A stretch of 64,000 nucleotides of DNA from the NCBI RefSeq assembly GCF_900496995.4, contig NC_044010.1:3534001-3598000 (forward strand), in the 5' to 3' direction. This document shows positions 55,501 through 63,301 of the stretch, piece after piece. The notes beneath the pieces are model-generated. The model was given only the letters and a program-made list of their open reading frames with translations, was not told where the DNA came from and ran no database searches. Positions within the stretch are counted from its first letter, which is position 1. The number at the start of each line of letters is the position of its first letter. Position numbers and translations under genes: made by a program. Origin of the DNA: Aquila chrysaetos chrysaetos (lineage: Eukaryota > Chordata > Aves > Accipitriformes > Accipitridae).

Positions 55501-58500
55501 AAAATAGTGTCACTGAGTTTATAGATGACAGCAAAATGTGGAGTGCAGTCAAATCAGTGTGAGAGCGGGATTGTCATTTGGAGGGAACTGGAGGGGTAGA
55601 GGCCTGCGTGAACCTCGTGAAATTCTGCAGGGGCTATGCAGGCTCCTGCACCTGGATGGACCAACGCCCTGCACTTGTGCAAGCTGGGCCCTGACTGGCA
55701 GGGGAGCAGCTCTGCTGAGAGGTACCTGGGAGTCCTTATGGGCAGGACGCTATGAGTCAACAGTGCTCCCTGGCAGCAAAGGCGGCTGATAGCATCCTAG
55801 GCTGTTTTAAGGTGCACTTAAGCCAGTGGATTGAACAAGTGGTTATTTTCCGTTACTTGGCACTTGTAATACTCTACACGTCATTTAACATCTAGTTTGT
55901 GGCCCACCCAGTGCTGGAAAAGTGCTGATAAATTTGAGCAAGTTCAGCAGAACGCCACCAATGTGGTCAGGGACTGGAGCACGATTCCTCTGAGGAAGAG
56001 GCTGAAGAAACTGGACTTGTTCAACCCCAGAGAAGAACAGGCTTTCAGGGTACCTAACAGCAGCTGCCAATATCTATGGGGATATCGATAAGAAGGCTGA
56101 GCCAGGATGTTTACTGAGGTGTATTAGCACGATATGAAGGTGATGGTCCTAAATCGAAGCAGGGGAGATTCTGTGTGGCTATGAGGAAAAAGATTTCTGC
56201 CTCTAAGCATAACTAATCACTAGGATGGTCTGCATGGAATCATCATGGAGTTTCTACCCTTGAAGGTTTTTAAGACCTGACTGGAGAAAGTCCTGAGCAA
56301 ACTGTCTAGAACTGAATGTTGACCTTTCCTTGAGGAGGGTGTTGGGTTAGACACCTCCTGGGCTTCCTTGCCAAGTGAACCCGAGTGATTCTGTGTGTCT
56401 TATGAATTGTAGCTGGTGACTCATTTCTAAGCAGTTACTGATACCGCCGTGAAGTTAAGCAGTGAGATACACTCCGGAGCACTGTAGCTCTCCTATGATC
56501 TCTTTCAGAAGCCTCTGCCATGCAGAACAGCACCCTGACATCTGAGTGTGCAGTTAACCATGGTGTAACTGAGGAAGGTGAGTGCCTGTTCTGTGGTGGG
56601 GAGCTGTCCTGGGGGAAAGGTGTTGGCTTTCTGGTGTTAGCTGATGATGTTGGCAACATGTTGAGTTGTAGCTAGTAACTCGCTCTTAAGCAATAGCCAG
56701 TAACTTGAATCTGAGCAAGGCAGGGGACTGTAGTTGTCTTCTGATCTCTCTTCAGACACCTTTAAGACGGAGAACAGCAGCTTGCTGGCCAAGCATGCAG
56801 GTGACCATGGTGTAAATGAAGGAGGTGAGTGCCTGTGCTGTGGAGAGGTCTTTGTTCATTGTGACTTTTGGCTAACGTTTCTTGGTCTGAAGTTACGGGC
56901 GGCACCATGGGCGCCGAGTACCATCTGTGCTTGGCCTTTGCAGGGTGTGGGAAGGGATCATGAGGCCAGTGTGGAGCTGGGTATGGAGGAGAGAGGGGAG
57001 GTGTTGTATGATGGCCCCATGGGGGTGGGGGATGTTGGTCAGGGCTATTATTGATGCCAAACAAATGGCCCAGCTCTCAGTCAGATTACTCTTGATTCAT
57101 CTGGGCCAGAGAGGGGGAGTGTTGTGTGCTCCAGGATTGTCTGAGTATTGCCTGTTTTCTTTGCAGAAGTGACCCAGGATGCGGAAGGTGGAAATGGGGA
57201 GCACCTGAGCAACTCTCCCAGCTTCAGTAAAGAAGGTATGTGAGGGTGAAGCAAGTTCCCCGTGTCTTGGGAGAGTGTGCAGACTGGCATGGAGGCTGGG
57301 AGTTGTAGTGCTGGGCCAGGCTGTGTATGACCCTGACCCTTTTGCTCAAGTAGGAAATAGAGTGGGAATTATTAGGAGGGAAGGGGTGTGTGTGTGGTGG
57401 GCACATGTGTGTGTGATGTGTGCTAGGGAATCAGATGTTTGTGATGGAAGTGTTCAGAAGACTGATTTAGCCAGCTTAAAACTGTAGGATTAAAGTTTAC
57501 TAACATTCATTAATAACACACCTCTTGCTCATGCTTGCACTTTTACTTTATTTCATGCCTTAACAAGTGGTAAAGGCTCGTAGTGGTTGAGCTGTCAGTA
57601 AGGCAGTATGTTTTTGTGTCAGTAGATTTCTGAACTGCAATTCTACCTTTTTAATTATGAATGCTGTTGAACATCCTATCAAAGTAGAGAGATACTGTGT
57701 AACACTGAAGTTGTTTTTTTTTATTGCTTAGGTGTGCAGCTGTGTTTTCTTTGGTCACTAAGAATGGAGAGTTTACTTAATTTGTGTTTTTCTTGTGGTT
57801 TGTTGTTTTTTAAACCTACATGGACATGGTGAGCTGGGAAAGCTCTTCTAAATAAACAGACCAGTGGGCCTGAGGGCTGACACATGGAATGAGAAATCTG
57901 ATTTTTACCCTGTATGGGAGAATAGTTGATCAACACTACATCTTATGGTTATTAGTGAAATTCAGGCTGCAAAGATACAATGTTTTGCAACAATTGTTTC
58001 ATATTCCATGAATTAATTAGAACCTTTACGCAGTCATCAGTTCTGTATGCTGCATTTACTATGAGGGCATAGCAGGCCTCTGTTTATGTGTCTCCAAAGC
58101 TGTTTTGCCCTCTCAGTCTATTTTCTATGGTATGTGTGCAGACCAGTGCATCTGTGAGGTCACACAGCTGCTTCTTGGAGTACAGCAACATGGAGAATAT
58201 CAAAACTCAGATTAGTCCTGTCCCAAATCTGGTAACAGAAGAATATAAGGGCTATCCTCTAATAAACTGCACAGGCAAAGGCTTACATTGGTCTGTCATC
58301 CATCCAGACCAGAATACCGTTTCTGTAGAATTTTTCTGGAGTAGAGGAAGCCTATGGAATGCTACCTGGTTTCACTCTGGTTACTAATTAATTTCACACA
58401 GTGATTCCCAAGAAGTGTTAAAGGTCAAAGGTTTGGAGCTGAGATCATTGACTTTTAGTTTATAGTGAAAAATCTTACTGAGGCATCTAAATGTGGCAAA

Positions 58501-61500
58501 GAACACAAAAGGGCCACGCCCTTGCGAAGAGAGCAATTACTACACTCTTAAGTTTGGCTTCCAAAGCACGTAGTAGTATTGCAGAAAACCCTGCTGAACA
58601 CTTATCTGTAGAAAAATCCAAAGTTCCTATCTGTGCAACAGGAAGGTTCCAGGCAGAATAGTTGAAGCTGTAGCACAGTGCTAGATCTCAAAGTCTCTGG
58701 TCTTCGTGACAGCCGGGTGGTGGAGGTAGAAGTAATTTCCCCAACCTAGCAGATTCAGTGGCAGCATGGAGAAGTGAAATCAGCTGTCATCAATAATCGT
58801 GACTTTCTCAATTCCCAAGGAATATAGTTGAAGTGCACGACCTACTTAGAAAGAATTTCACTGGAGTTGTGTAAGAGTTTCAGAAGTAAGACTGTAGGTA
58901 AATATGTAATAAAACTTTCTCATTGCTGGTGTGTCTGCAAAGCTTACACAGACTAAGATGATACTGAGAACCGTTGCTGAACTTTGAATCCATCTAATGA
59001 CAGCAGTCAACTTATCTGGGTTTGAGAGACTTGCTGTAATTTACCGTAGTTCAAGCATGCTTTACTCTGACTCTAGGGAGCATTATCTTTCCTGTGGATG
59101 GGTGAAAATTGTTCCATGGCGACTGTAACTTGTGGGATGGCTTGAGCCAATCTGGCCACTCACTATCACTGAAAGTGGAGGTCTTGCTCTTTGGACCAGC
59201 TCTGATGTTCATCACACCCCTCTGTGAGCCAGTTTAACTACCTCATGTTAGCAGGAAACTGACCCAGCAGAAAAATCTGGGTGGTCTTCTGCTGGACTAA
59301 TAGATTAAATCTGATCACTAAGGGCTTTGATAAGTACTGGGCTGACATACTGGAGGGGATGGGATGCTGGTCAGTGGTGGATTCAAAGGGAGAAGGAAGG
59401 GCAGGAGACAGGGAAAAGGGCTGGGGGGGGGGCTCTCGCAGTGATAGCAGGACAGGCTGAGATGCGCATATGAAATATGCGTTGCATAAAGCTGTTACTT
59501 TCTCACACCGTAAAGCTTTGCTGTGCTTTCAGCATGCTGTAGAACAGCCGTAGTTTAACTGAGAATGAGTCTGGTGGTACAGGGCATGAGCTGGTTTCCC
59601 AGAGCTGAAGCCTTTGACAGTACTGGCTGTTCTACATAGAACATAGCTAATTTAAAAGTACTTGACAAATAAAACATCTGTGTTCAAGGAGTTCTGGACG
59701 ATGCTCTTAGTCATACGGTTTAGTTTCAGGTAGTCCTGAGAAGAGCAGGGATTTGGACTCGATGATCCTGATAGGTCCCTTCCAACTTGAGATATTCTAT
59801 GATTCTATGAAAGGTTTTGTTTTCAAATTTATTAACTGAGTCACCAGAAACTTCTTGGTTTGAAATTTTTTGTCTGACTTAAATGTTTAAAAAGGAAATT
59901 TGTAGTATAAGCCAGTGTATATCAAAGCATTTTTGTTTGGTAAGAAAAGAAGTTTGCAGATTGATGGAAAACAATTTTCTTTTCCTCAAAAGAAAAGGAA
60001 AAATGTTGTTTTGTCTGTCATACAGCCCTTAGTTAAGTGCTGTAAATATGGGTATTTCATACTGGTTTCTGCTTTTTGTGTTGTAGATCAGTGTTCTCCA
60101 AACTTTTTTGATTGTGCACCACATCAGTAAAACATTTTTGAACATACACACCCAATTTATGTATATTTATTTATAAATTATATGCATGTGCTACTGTACT
60201 CAAGTATTATGTACATTATAAAATACGCACAAAAATAGAAATTAAAAAAGGGTGAAGTAGGGATGATGTAAACAGCATTTTTAATGGTGAAAAAATGTTT
60301 TCTTCCTGTACTGCAACGGATTGCGTTGCACATACCCCACTTCGGAGACCACTGATGCAGATAATCCATTTAAAGATTCTCAAAATGCACAGGAACGTGT
60401 AAGCTAGTGGCACCTTACCGCTGCAGAGTTTTCTGTTCTGCCAGGTTTGATTCTTCTGTTGAATTACCAGCCAAGCAATCACATTCAGATATTTGCTGAA
60501 GACAACGTGGAAAAGAGGGAGGGGGGTGGGAAGTCTCCGAATGTGAGAAAACATGGATGAGTGAAACAGTGGGAAGGAGTTAAGACTGAGTATAAGAAAC
60601 TGTGATGACTCTGTGATGCAGATGAAAACTGCTGGTGAAACTGTCATGAAACAAGGAAACAGACTTAAAACAGGACTGTATAGCTGGGGAGGAAGCTGTG
60701 GTAATTTGTAATAACTGAGTCAGATCCTGTAAGTTGCCAAGGAGAAATACTGACGATCAAATGAAGTAAGTCAGTGTATGATTCCTGGCCTACATGACAT
60801 GCTGCTTTGCAAGGGTTACTTACTTGGCTAAACTGTGCTCCCATGTCATGCTTAAGGGTTTAGCATCTGAAATAGTTATGTAGTTACATCATGTCAAGAC
60901 ATCAGATATAGCTGTGCTTTCCTTGGTGCTGTTTGCAAGCTATGTGTGGACAGAACTTTTTGCATGTTGTGGGGAGTGTGAAACCTGATGCCTATCGCCA
61001 TAGCTCTAAAATGAGAGGAGAATGCTAATTTCCTATTCAGGTCCTCTCACTGCATAGACACAAGCAAACCGCTGGCTGGCTTCTCAATCACGTTCTTGAG
61101 TCTTGTCATCAAGCTGGCGTAAGTCAGCCGTAGGCAAAGCAGTAAACCTGCTTGGATTTTAAGGATACAAATCATAAAAATACTTCAGGCCTATCCAGGA
61201 ATCTTGTGAGAACCAGACTAGGGAAATCTTCCTCATTGTCTACAGAGATGAGTACCATGTGTCACTGTATGCTGTTCTCCTAGACTGCCTCGGGGTCTTA
61301 TCCTAGGTTGGAGTGATGCTGAGCTAGAGACTAGTGAAAGGGAGCAGCAGTGCTATCAAAATAGGAGCAAAGACTGAATGACACAGTGTCCTGTTGGTTC
61401 ACCTTATACTGTTGCTCTGTGTGCACCAAGATGGAAACACTGATGTAAGTGGACCTTGTGTATGCTTTATTGGAAATCAGCCTGGTTAGAGGTTAATGCA

Positions 61501-62117
61501 TGTTGCATGCAGTGAGTTAAGTTGTGCACATAATCTTGAACTTGATGGGTTCTAACTTCCTGCGCTGTAACTTCCCTTTGCCTTCAGTTTCCTTGCTTGT
61601 CAAATAAGAGCTCTGTCTGCAATCCTCAAAAGAGAAAACTCCAAAAGCACCTGGCATTACTGTGTGGGAGAAATAGCAGCAGCATGACATGCATGTGTGG
61701 TGCACAGCTGATACTAAGATTGTATACTTGAACCTTTGCATGAAAGTGGTATCTTTGCCTAGTTATGTGATCTAAAGTCATGGAGTCAGAACAGCCTTGT
61801 TGGTTACCAGCTGCTTAGCCGGTGGCTGGCAGTAAGTGATAAATGTTCTTAACTTGCTCCAGTTGCAGAAGAATGTGTCTAGCCATAAACAGATAATTTG
61901 GGTAAAACAGCTAGTGGCTATCATATACCACAGGTTGCATAGCTGCTGTAATTGGATTGTTTTGGATCATGTGACAATGTCTTAATTCATCTTCACACTT
62001 TATTAGTATTTAAAGCCCGCAGTATTCTTGTATAACTAGTTCAATTTCTAGAAGAGAAGACATAATAATTTACTTGTGTGCTTTTCTTTTGCTTTTGCTT
62101 CAGATCTTAAATCATAA
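31245..62117 (+). CDS. CD58: CD58-like (LFA-3) adhesion receptor, complete, 11 coding exons, long tail
   Basis: CD58 is the cell-surface ligand of the T/NK-cell receptor CD2 (family knowledge). Exons 31245-31296, 44113-44412, 45056-45310, 47468-47563, 49851-49910, 51723-51770, 52122-52193, 56509-56577, 56756-56824, 57167-57235 and 62104-62117 are all joined in phase 1 and give 367 residues. Residues 1-17 are the signal peptide. Residues 18-117 are a V-type domain without the canonical B-F disulfide; WTKNKDKVAE at 48-57 parallels human CD58 WKKQKDKVAE in the CD2-binding face. Residues 118-202 are a C2 domain with Cys127/197 and 138/179 paired as in CD2/CD58. N-X-S/T sites start at 32, 72, 128 and 147. 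The membrane helix is about 213-232. The 135-residue tail is far longer than in human CD58 and is built of repeated exons. A different CD2/SLAM-family member is the main alternative, but CD58 is favoured by both Ig domains. Confidence 0.87.
31941..31959. repeat. A19 homopolymer
   Basis: Nineteen A just after the CpG-rich region, in CD58-like intron 1. Confidence 0.9.
33260..33345 (-). repeat. Possible MIR SINE fragment
   Basis: The order tctccatatgagaaaatcaa, ctgatctgcccaagtgcata, cggtagcag resembles the reverse-complement MIR core (fewer than 100 bases, diverged). Confidence 0.4.
34743..34785. repeat. C15-A28 composite homopolymer
   Basis: Fifteen C (34743-34757) run straight into 28 A (34758-34785), then G and A6. 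Lengths may be affected by sequencing or assembly. Confidence 0.9.
35069..35134. repeat. A17 ... T26 inverted homopolymer pair
   Basis: A17 at 35069-35085 and T26 at 35109-35134, separated by about 23 bases; transcribed RNA could form a stem of 17 pairs. Confidence 0.9.
35851..35871. repeat. C21 homopolymer
   Basis: Twenty-one C in a row; G-quadruplex/i-motif forming potential and a common site of assembly error. Confidence 0.9.
37475..37987 (-). mobile_element. Diverged ERVL-type solo LTR (related to the 29.5 kb copy)
   Basis: It shares collinear blocks with the LTR at 29455-30044, including tggtcagttggggtcagctg and gaagaaaattaact, plus the ataaagaca..tttaata polyadenylation region in the same order and orientation. 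It lacks about 30 bases at its left end and is more decayed. It lies in CD58-like intron 1. Boundaries are approximate. Confidence 0.65.
44113..44412 (+). CDS. CD58: CD58-like exon 2 (N-terminal Ig V domain)
   Basis: Exactly 300 bases in phase 1-1, with acceptor cccctgtag and donor GTAAGT. It encodes GENFTFPV, IIWTKNKDKVAE, GHLTIFNLENNDAGTY. Three Cys (21, 22, 100) are present but not in the canonical Ig positions. Confidence 0.9.
45056..45310 (+). CDS. CD58: CD58-like exon 3 (membrane-proximal Ig C2 domain)
   Basis: 255 bases, acceptor tccttttag. It encodes PEISCNISG, ALKCTADFP, LNYSWKF and AACFIKV, and ends ISLTQCFPDKK. Four Cys show the CD2-family double-disulfide pattern. Confidence 0.9.
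45869..45886. repeat. T18 homopolymer
   Basis: Eighteen T in CD58-like intron 3. Confidence 0.9.
46071..47162 (-). mobile_element. Solo LTR, avian ERVL type (family B), with internal tandem repeats
   Basis: Read on the minus strand it starts TGTATTGGGTGTGCATGGCA and ends in CA at 46071. From memory this is a second LTR type frequent in bird genomes. The flanking 5-mers aggca (46066-46070) and agaca (47163-47167) fit a target-site duplication with one change. No internal retroviral genes are attached. The middle (about 46440-46860) consists of units of about 40-50 bases with a recurring ctccagcatgggct...ccatgggctgcag pattern. It lies in CD58-like intron 3. Confidence 0.75.
46440..46860. repeat. 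Degenerate tandem repeat inside the LTR
   Basis: Eight or nine imperfect units of about 40-50 bases, each with tgctccag(c/t)(a/g)tggg and (c)catggg(c/g)tgcag. The repeats keep all three plus-strand frames open here, which explains long spurious ORFs. Confidence 0.7.
47468..47563 (+). CDS. CD58: CD58-like exon 4 (transmembrane)
   Basis: 96 bases. It encodes a short charged stalk, then GLIAAFTLLIPVVGVLGFLY followed by RR, a stop-transfer signal. The donor is GTATGT. The acceptor tttaaag is purine-ended but in the right phase after a T-rich tract. Confidence 0.85.
48455..49440 (-). mobile_element. CR1 LINE, 5'-truncated
   Basis: On the minus strand this runs through the 3' third of CR1 ORF2 to the 3' end: phrases such as ctagatcaggttgctcagag, aacaaacccaattctctcag and acacaatactccacatgtgg are CR1 signatures. 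The frame is broken, so it is an inactive copy. Confidence 0.8.
49851..49910 (+). CDS. CD58: CD58-like exon 5 (basic tail)
   Basis: 60 bases in phase 1-1, acceptor ttggtgcag, donor GTAAGA. It encodes the basic juxtamembrane GRIKRGTGRAALKSSLLHGS. Confidence 0.75.
51723..51770 (+). CDS. CD58: CD58-like exon 6 (tail)
   Basis: 48 bases in phase 1-1, acceptor tttgcttgcag, donor GTAACA. It encodes ATSSQAVDCENEKSEA, with no recognised motif. Confidence 0.72.
52122..52193 (+). CDS. CD58: CD58-like exon 7 (tail repeat copy 1)
   Basis: 72 bases in phase 1-1. It encodes LNKENSALKDKQTVNRDVNQ. The upstream ctgtagctcttctctgatctc and downstream GTAAGTGCCTGTTCTGTGG recur almost unchanged around exons 8 and 9, so this is one copy of a duplicated exon. 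Confidence 0.8.
52496..52526. repeat. A31 homopolymer
   Basis: Thirty-one A followed by caaaac, in CD58-like intron 7. There is no obvious retroposed gene directly upstream. Confidence 0.9.
53030..54770 (+). mobile_element. CR1 LINE copy with reverse transcriptase remnant
   Basis: An ORF at 53558-54232 encodes the C-terminal half of a CR1 reverse transcriptase: NWLNGRDQRVV, VPQGSILGPVLLNIFINDL and the FADDT catalytic box around 53767-53784. Upstream (about 53240-53480) is a decayed earlier part of ORF2. Frames shift several times, so it is dead. It ends at a CR1 3' terminus near 54770 and is interrupted at 54241-54350. Confidence 0.85.
54241..54350 (+). mobile_element. CR1 3' end nested in another CR1
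   Basis: A CR1 3' tail (..aagatgacttctaaggttcc..gtgtgattttgtgatac) interrupts host CR1 sequence that reads aagggactgg before it and resumes with catctctcatacaagg after it. It is therefore a younger, about 110-base insertion. Confidence 0.7.
54771..56400 (+). mobile_element. Second CR1 LINE copy, older
   Basis: Collinear with CR1 ORF2 and 3' end (for example gggatctgatacaagg, gccttgactatagcaagg, gaagaggctgaagaaactgg) but with many stops. It ends near 56400, about 110 bases before exon 8. Confidence 0.75.
56509..56577 (+). CDS. CD58: CD58-like exon 8 (tail repeat copy 2)
   Basis: 69 bases in phase 1-1. It encodes AMQNSTLTSECAVNHGVTEE. Flanks ctgtagctctcctatgatct and GTGAGTGCCTGTTCTGTGG match exon 7. 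It sits just after a block of CR1 copies. Confidence 0.8.
56756..56824 (+). CDS. CD58: CD58-like exon 9 (tail repeat copy 3)
   Basis: 69 bases in phase 1-1, 247 bases downstream of exon 8. It encodes FKTENSSLLAKHAGDHGVNE. Flanks ctgtagttgtcttctgatct and GTGAGTGCCTGTGCTGTGG match exons 7 and 8. Confidence 0.8.
57167..57235 (+). CDS. CD58: CD58-like exon 10 (tail, probable diverged copy 4)
   Basis: 69 bases in phase 1-1, the same length as exons 8 and 9. It encodes VTQDAEGGNGEHLSNSPSFS and ends KE like its relatives. The flanks no longer match clearly, so membership of the duplicated family rests on size, phase, spacing and composition. Confidence 0.72.
59686..59811 (+). mobile_element. CR1 LINE 3' end fragment
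   Basis: ggatttggactcgatgatcc, then ggtcccttccaact and the terminal attctatgattctatga octamer repeat: a textbook CR1 3' end, strongly 5'-truncated. Confidence 0.88.
60089..60354. mobile_element. Short non-autonomous hAT-like DNA transposon (MITE)
   Basis: A 266-base AT-rich element with inverted ends: left CAGTGTTCTCCAAAC, right (reverse complement) CAGTGGTCTCCGAAG. It is flanked by 8-mers ttgtagat and atgcagat that agree at 6 of 8 positions. CAG(T)G ends and an 8-bp duplication are hAT/Charlie features. It has no transposase ORF. Confidence 0.65.
62104..62117 (+). CDS. CD58: CD58-like exon 11 (stop)
   Basis: Acceptor gcttttgcttcag after a long T-rich tract. Two bases complete an Asp codon, followed by LKS and TAA. 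The exon continues as 3' UTR. This is the only in-phase stop exon I could find downstream; an alternative end is possible because the coding part is tiny. Confidence 0.65.
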
Positions 62118-62640
62118 GCAAACAATGGAAGAGAAGTGGTAGAATTCAACGGCGAAGGAGATGCTATCTTTTCTCTTGGAGGTTTTCCATAAGCACTGAA
62201 GTCATCCATGAAGAAGTGCTTTGAAGACTAGACGAGCTGTTTCCAGTGCCTATTCTTCTTTTCTCAGAAGGGAAATAGGTTGAATAATGGACAAAATCTT
62301 TGGTATTGTTTTGTATCTGTTTTTAGCAAACAGTGTTCTACTTACACAAATTGCAGGGCTAAGGTCTTTTTTATAAATGATATTTGGAAATTAACAAAGT
62401 CACATCCATTGACGTGAATGTGGATAAAGCAAAACCTAACCAGCTTTCTGTGCAACTTTGGATCAGTACGTTTTTACAGTCAGAAGAAAGACGGCTCATC
62501 CTTCAGCCATTCCAGATGGATGGAGGTTTGCATTTGCTAGTCTCAGTTCTCCAGCTGGAACTCAATGCTCCAGACAAATATTCTCCAAGATAGCTGTCTC
62601 CTGGAGTTGGTAGAACACTGCTGTTAGGCACCCCCGCAAA
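62118..62640 (+). other. CD58-like 3' UTR (proximal)
   Basis: Sequence after the TAA stop. I found no AATAAA or ATTAAA before the CR1 block; a TATAAA variant occurs near 62371. The true transcript end is therefore uncertain. Confidence 0.45.
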
Positions 62641-63300
62641 GCCTACTCTTTTCCAGGCTTGAACAAATACAGTGCCTTCAGCTTTTCTTTACAGGGCAAG
62701 TGCTCTGACCATCTTGGTAGCCCTCCACTGAACTTGCTCCAATTTTATTGATGTCTGTCTTCTTGAAGGAGTCCAAAACTGGATGCAGGATTCTAAATGT
62801 GTTCTAATGTGTGCCGAGTAGAGAGGGATAATCACTCCCCTCAACCTACTGGCTAAGCTCCTGTTAATACAACCCAGGATGCTGTTAGCCACCTTTGCTG
62901 CCAGGGGACACTGCTGGCTCACATTTGGCTTGCTGCTTACTGAGATCCCCCTGCTTCTTTTCAGCAGAACTGCTCCCCTGTCAGCCAGACCCTGGCTTGT
63001 ACCATTGCAAGTGGTTCCTCTCTCCCAGAGCTTTGCATTTGTCCTTTTTTAATTTTAACCTGTCTAGGTCTCTCTGACAGCCCAGCCCTTTAGCATGTTG
63101 ACTGATTCTCCCCAGTTTGGTGTCATCTGCAAACTTGACAAGACTGCACTTTACCCCCTCCTCCAGACCACTGACGGAGATGTTAAATGGGACCGGTTCC
63201 TGCACAGACCCTTGCAGTACTCTACTTGTCTCAGCCATCCAGGAAGAGTACGACCTGTTAGCCACTACCATCTAAGCCCAATTATCCAACCAGTTCTTTA
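62640..63300 (-). mobile_element. CR1 LINE fragment
   Basis: Minus-strand CR1 ORF2/3' region (tggtagccctccactgaact, cccaggatgctgttagccac, ccccagtttggtgtcatctg), with broken frames. It abuts the next copy. Confidence 0.8.
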
Positions 63301-63301
63301 C

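Larger units (their letters stand above)
52194..56508 (+). other. CD58-like intron 7 (CR1-filled)
   Basis: 4.3 kb between duplicated exons 7 and 8. It contains an A31 run at 52496-52526 and then more than 3 kb of CR1 sequence (about 53030-56400). Confidence 0.7.
57236..62103 (+). other. CD58-like intron 10
   Basis: 4.9 kb. It contains a CR1 3' end (59686-59811) and a short hAT-like element (60089-60354). No further copy of the tail exon was found by eye. Confidence 0.6.

Noticed and set aside
58088-58387. A 99-codon plus-strand ORF with an N-C-T-G segment, considered as an extra Ig-like or tail exon.
   Set aside because: No Ig signature, and no acceptor/donor pair giving a phase-1 cassette was found.
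31245-62117. CD80 considered as the identity of the Ig receptor because CD80 is near PLA1A in human.
   Set aside because: The N-terminal domain lacks the CD80 canonical disulfide and instead carries the CD58-like WTKNKDKVAE; domain 2 has the CD2-family double-Cys pattern.
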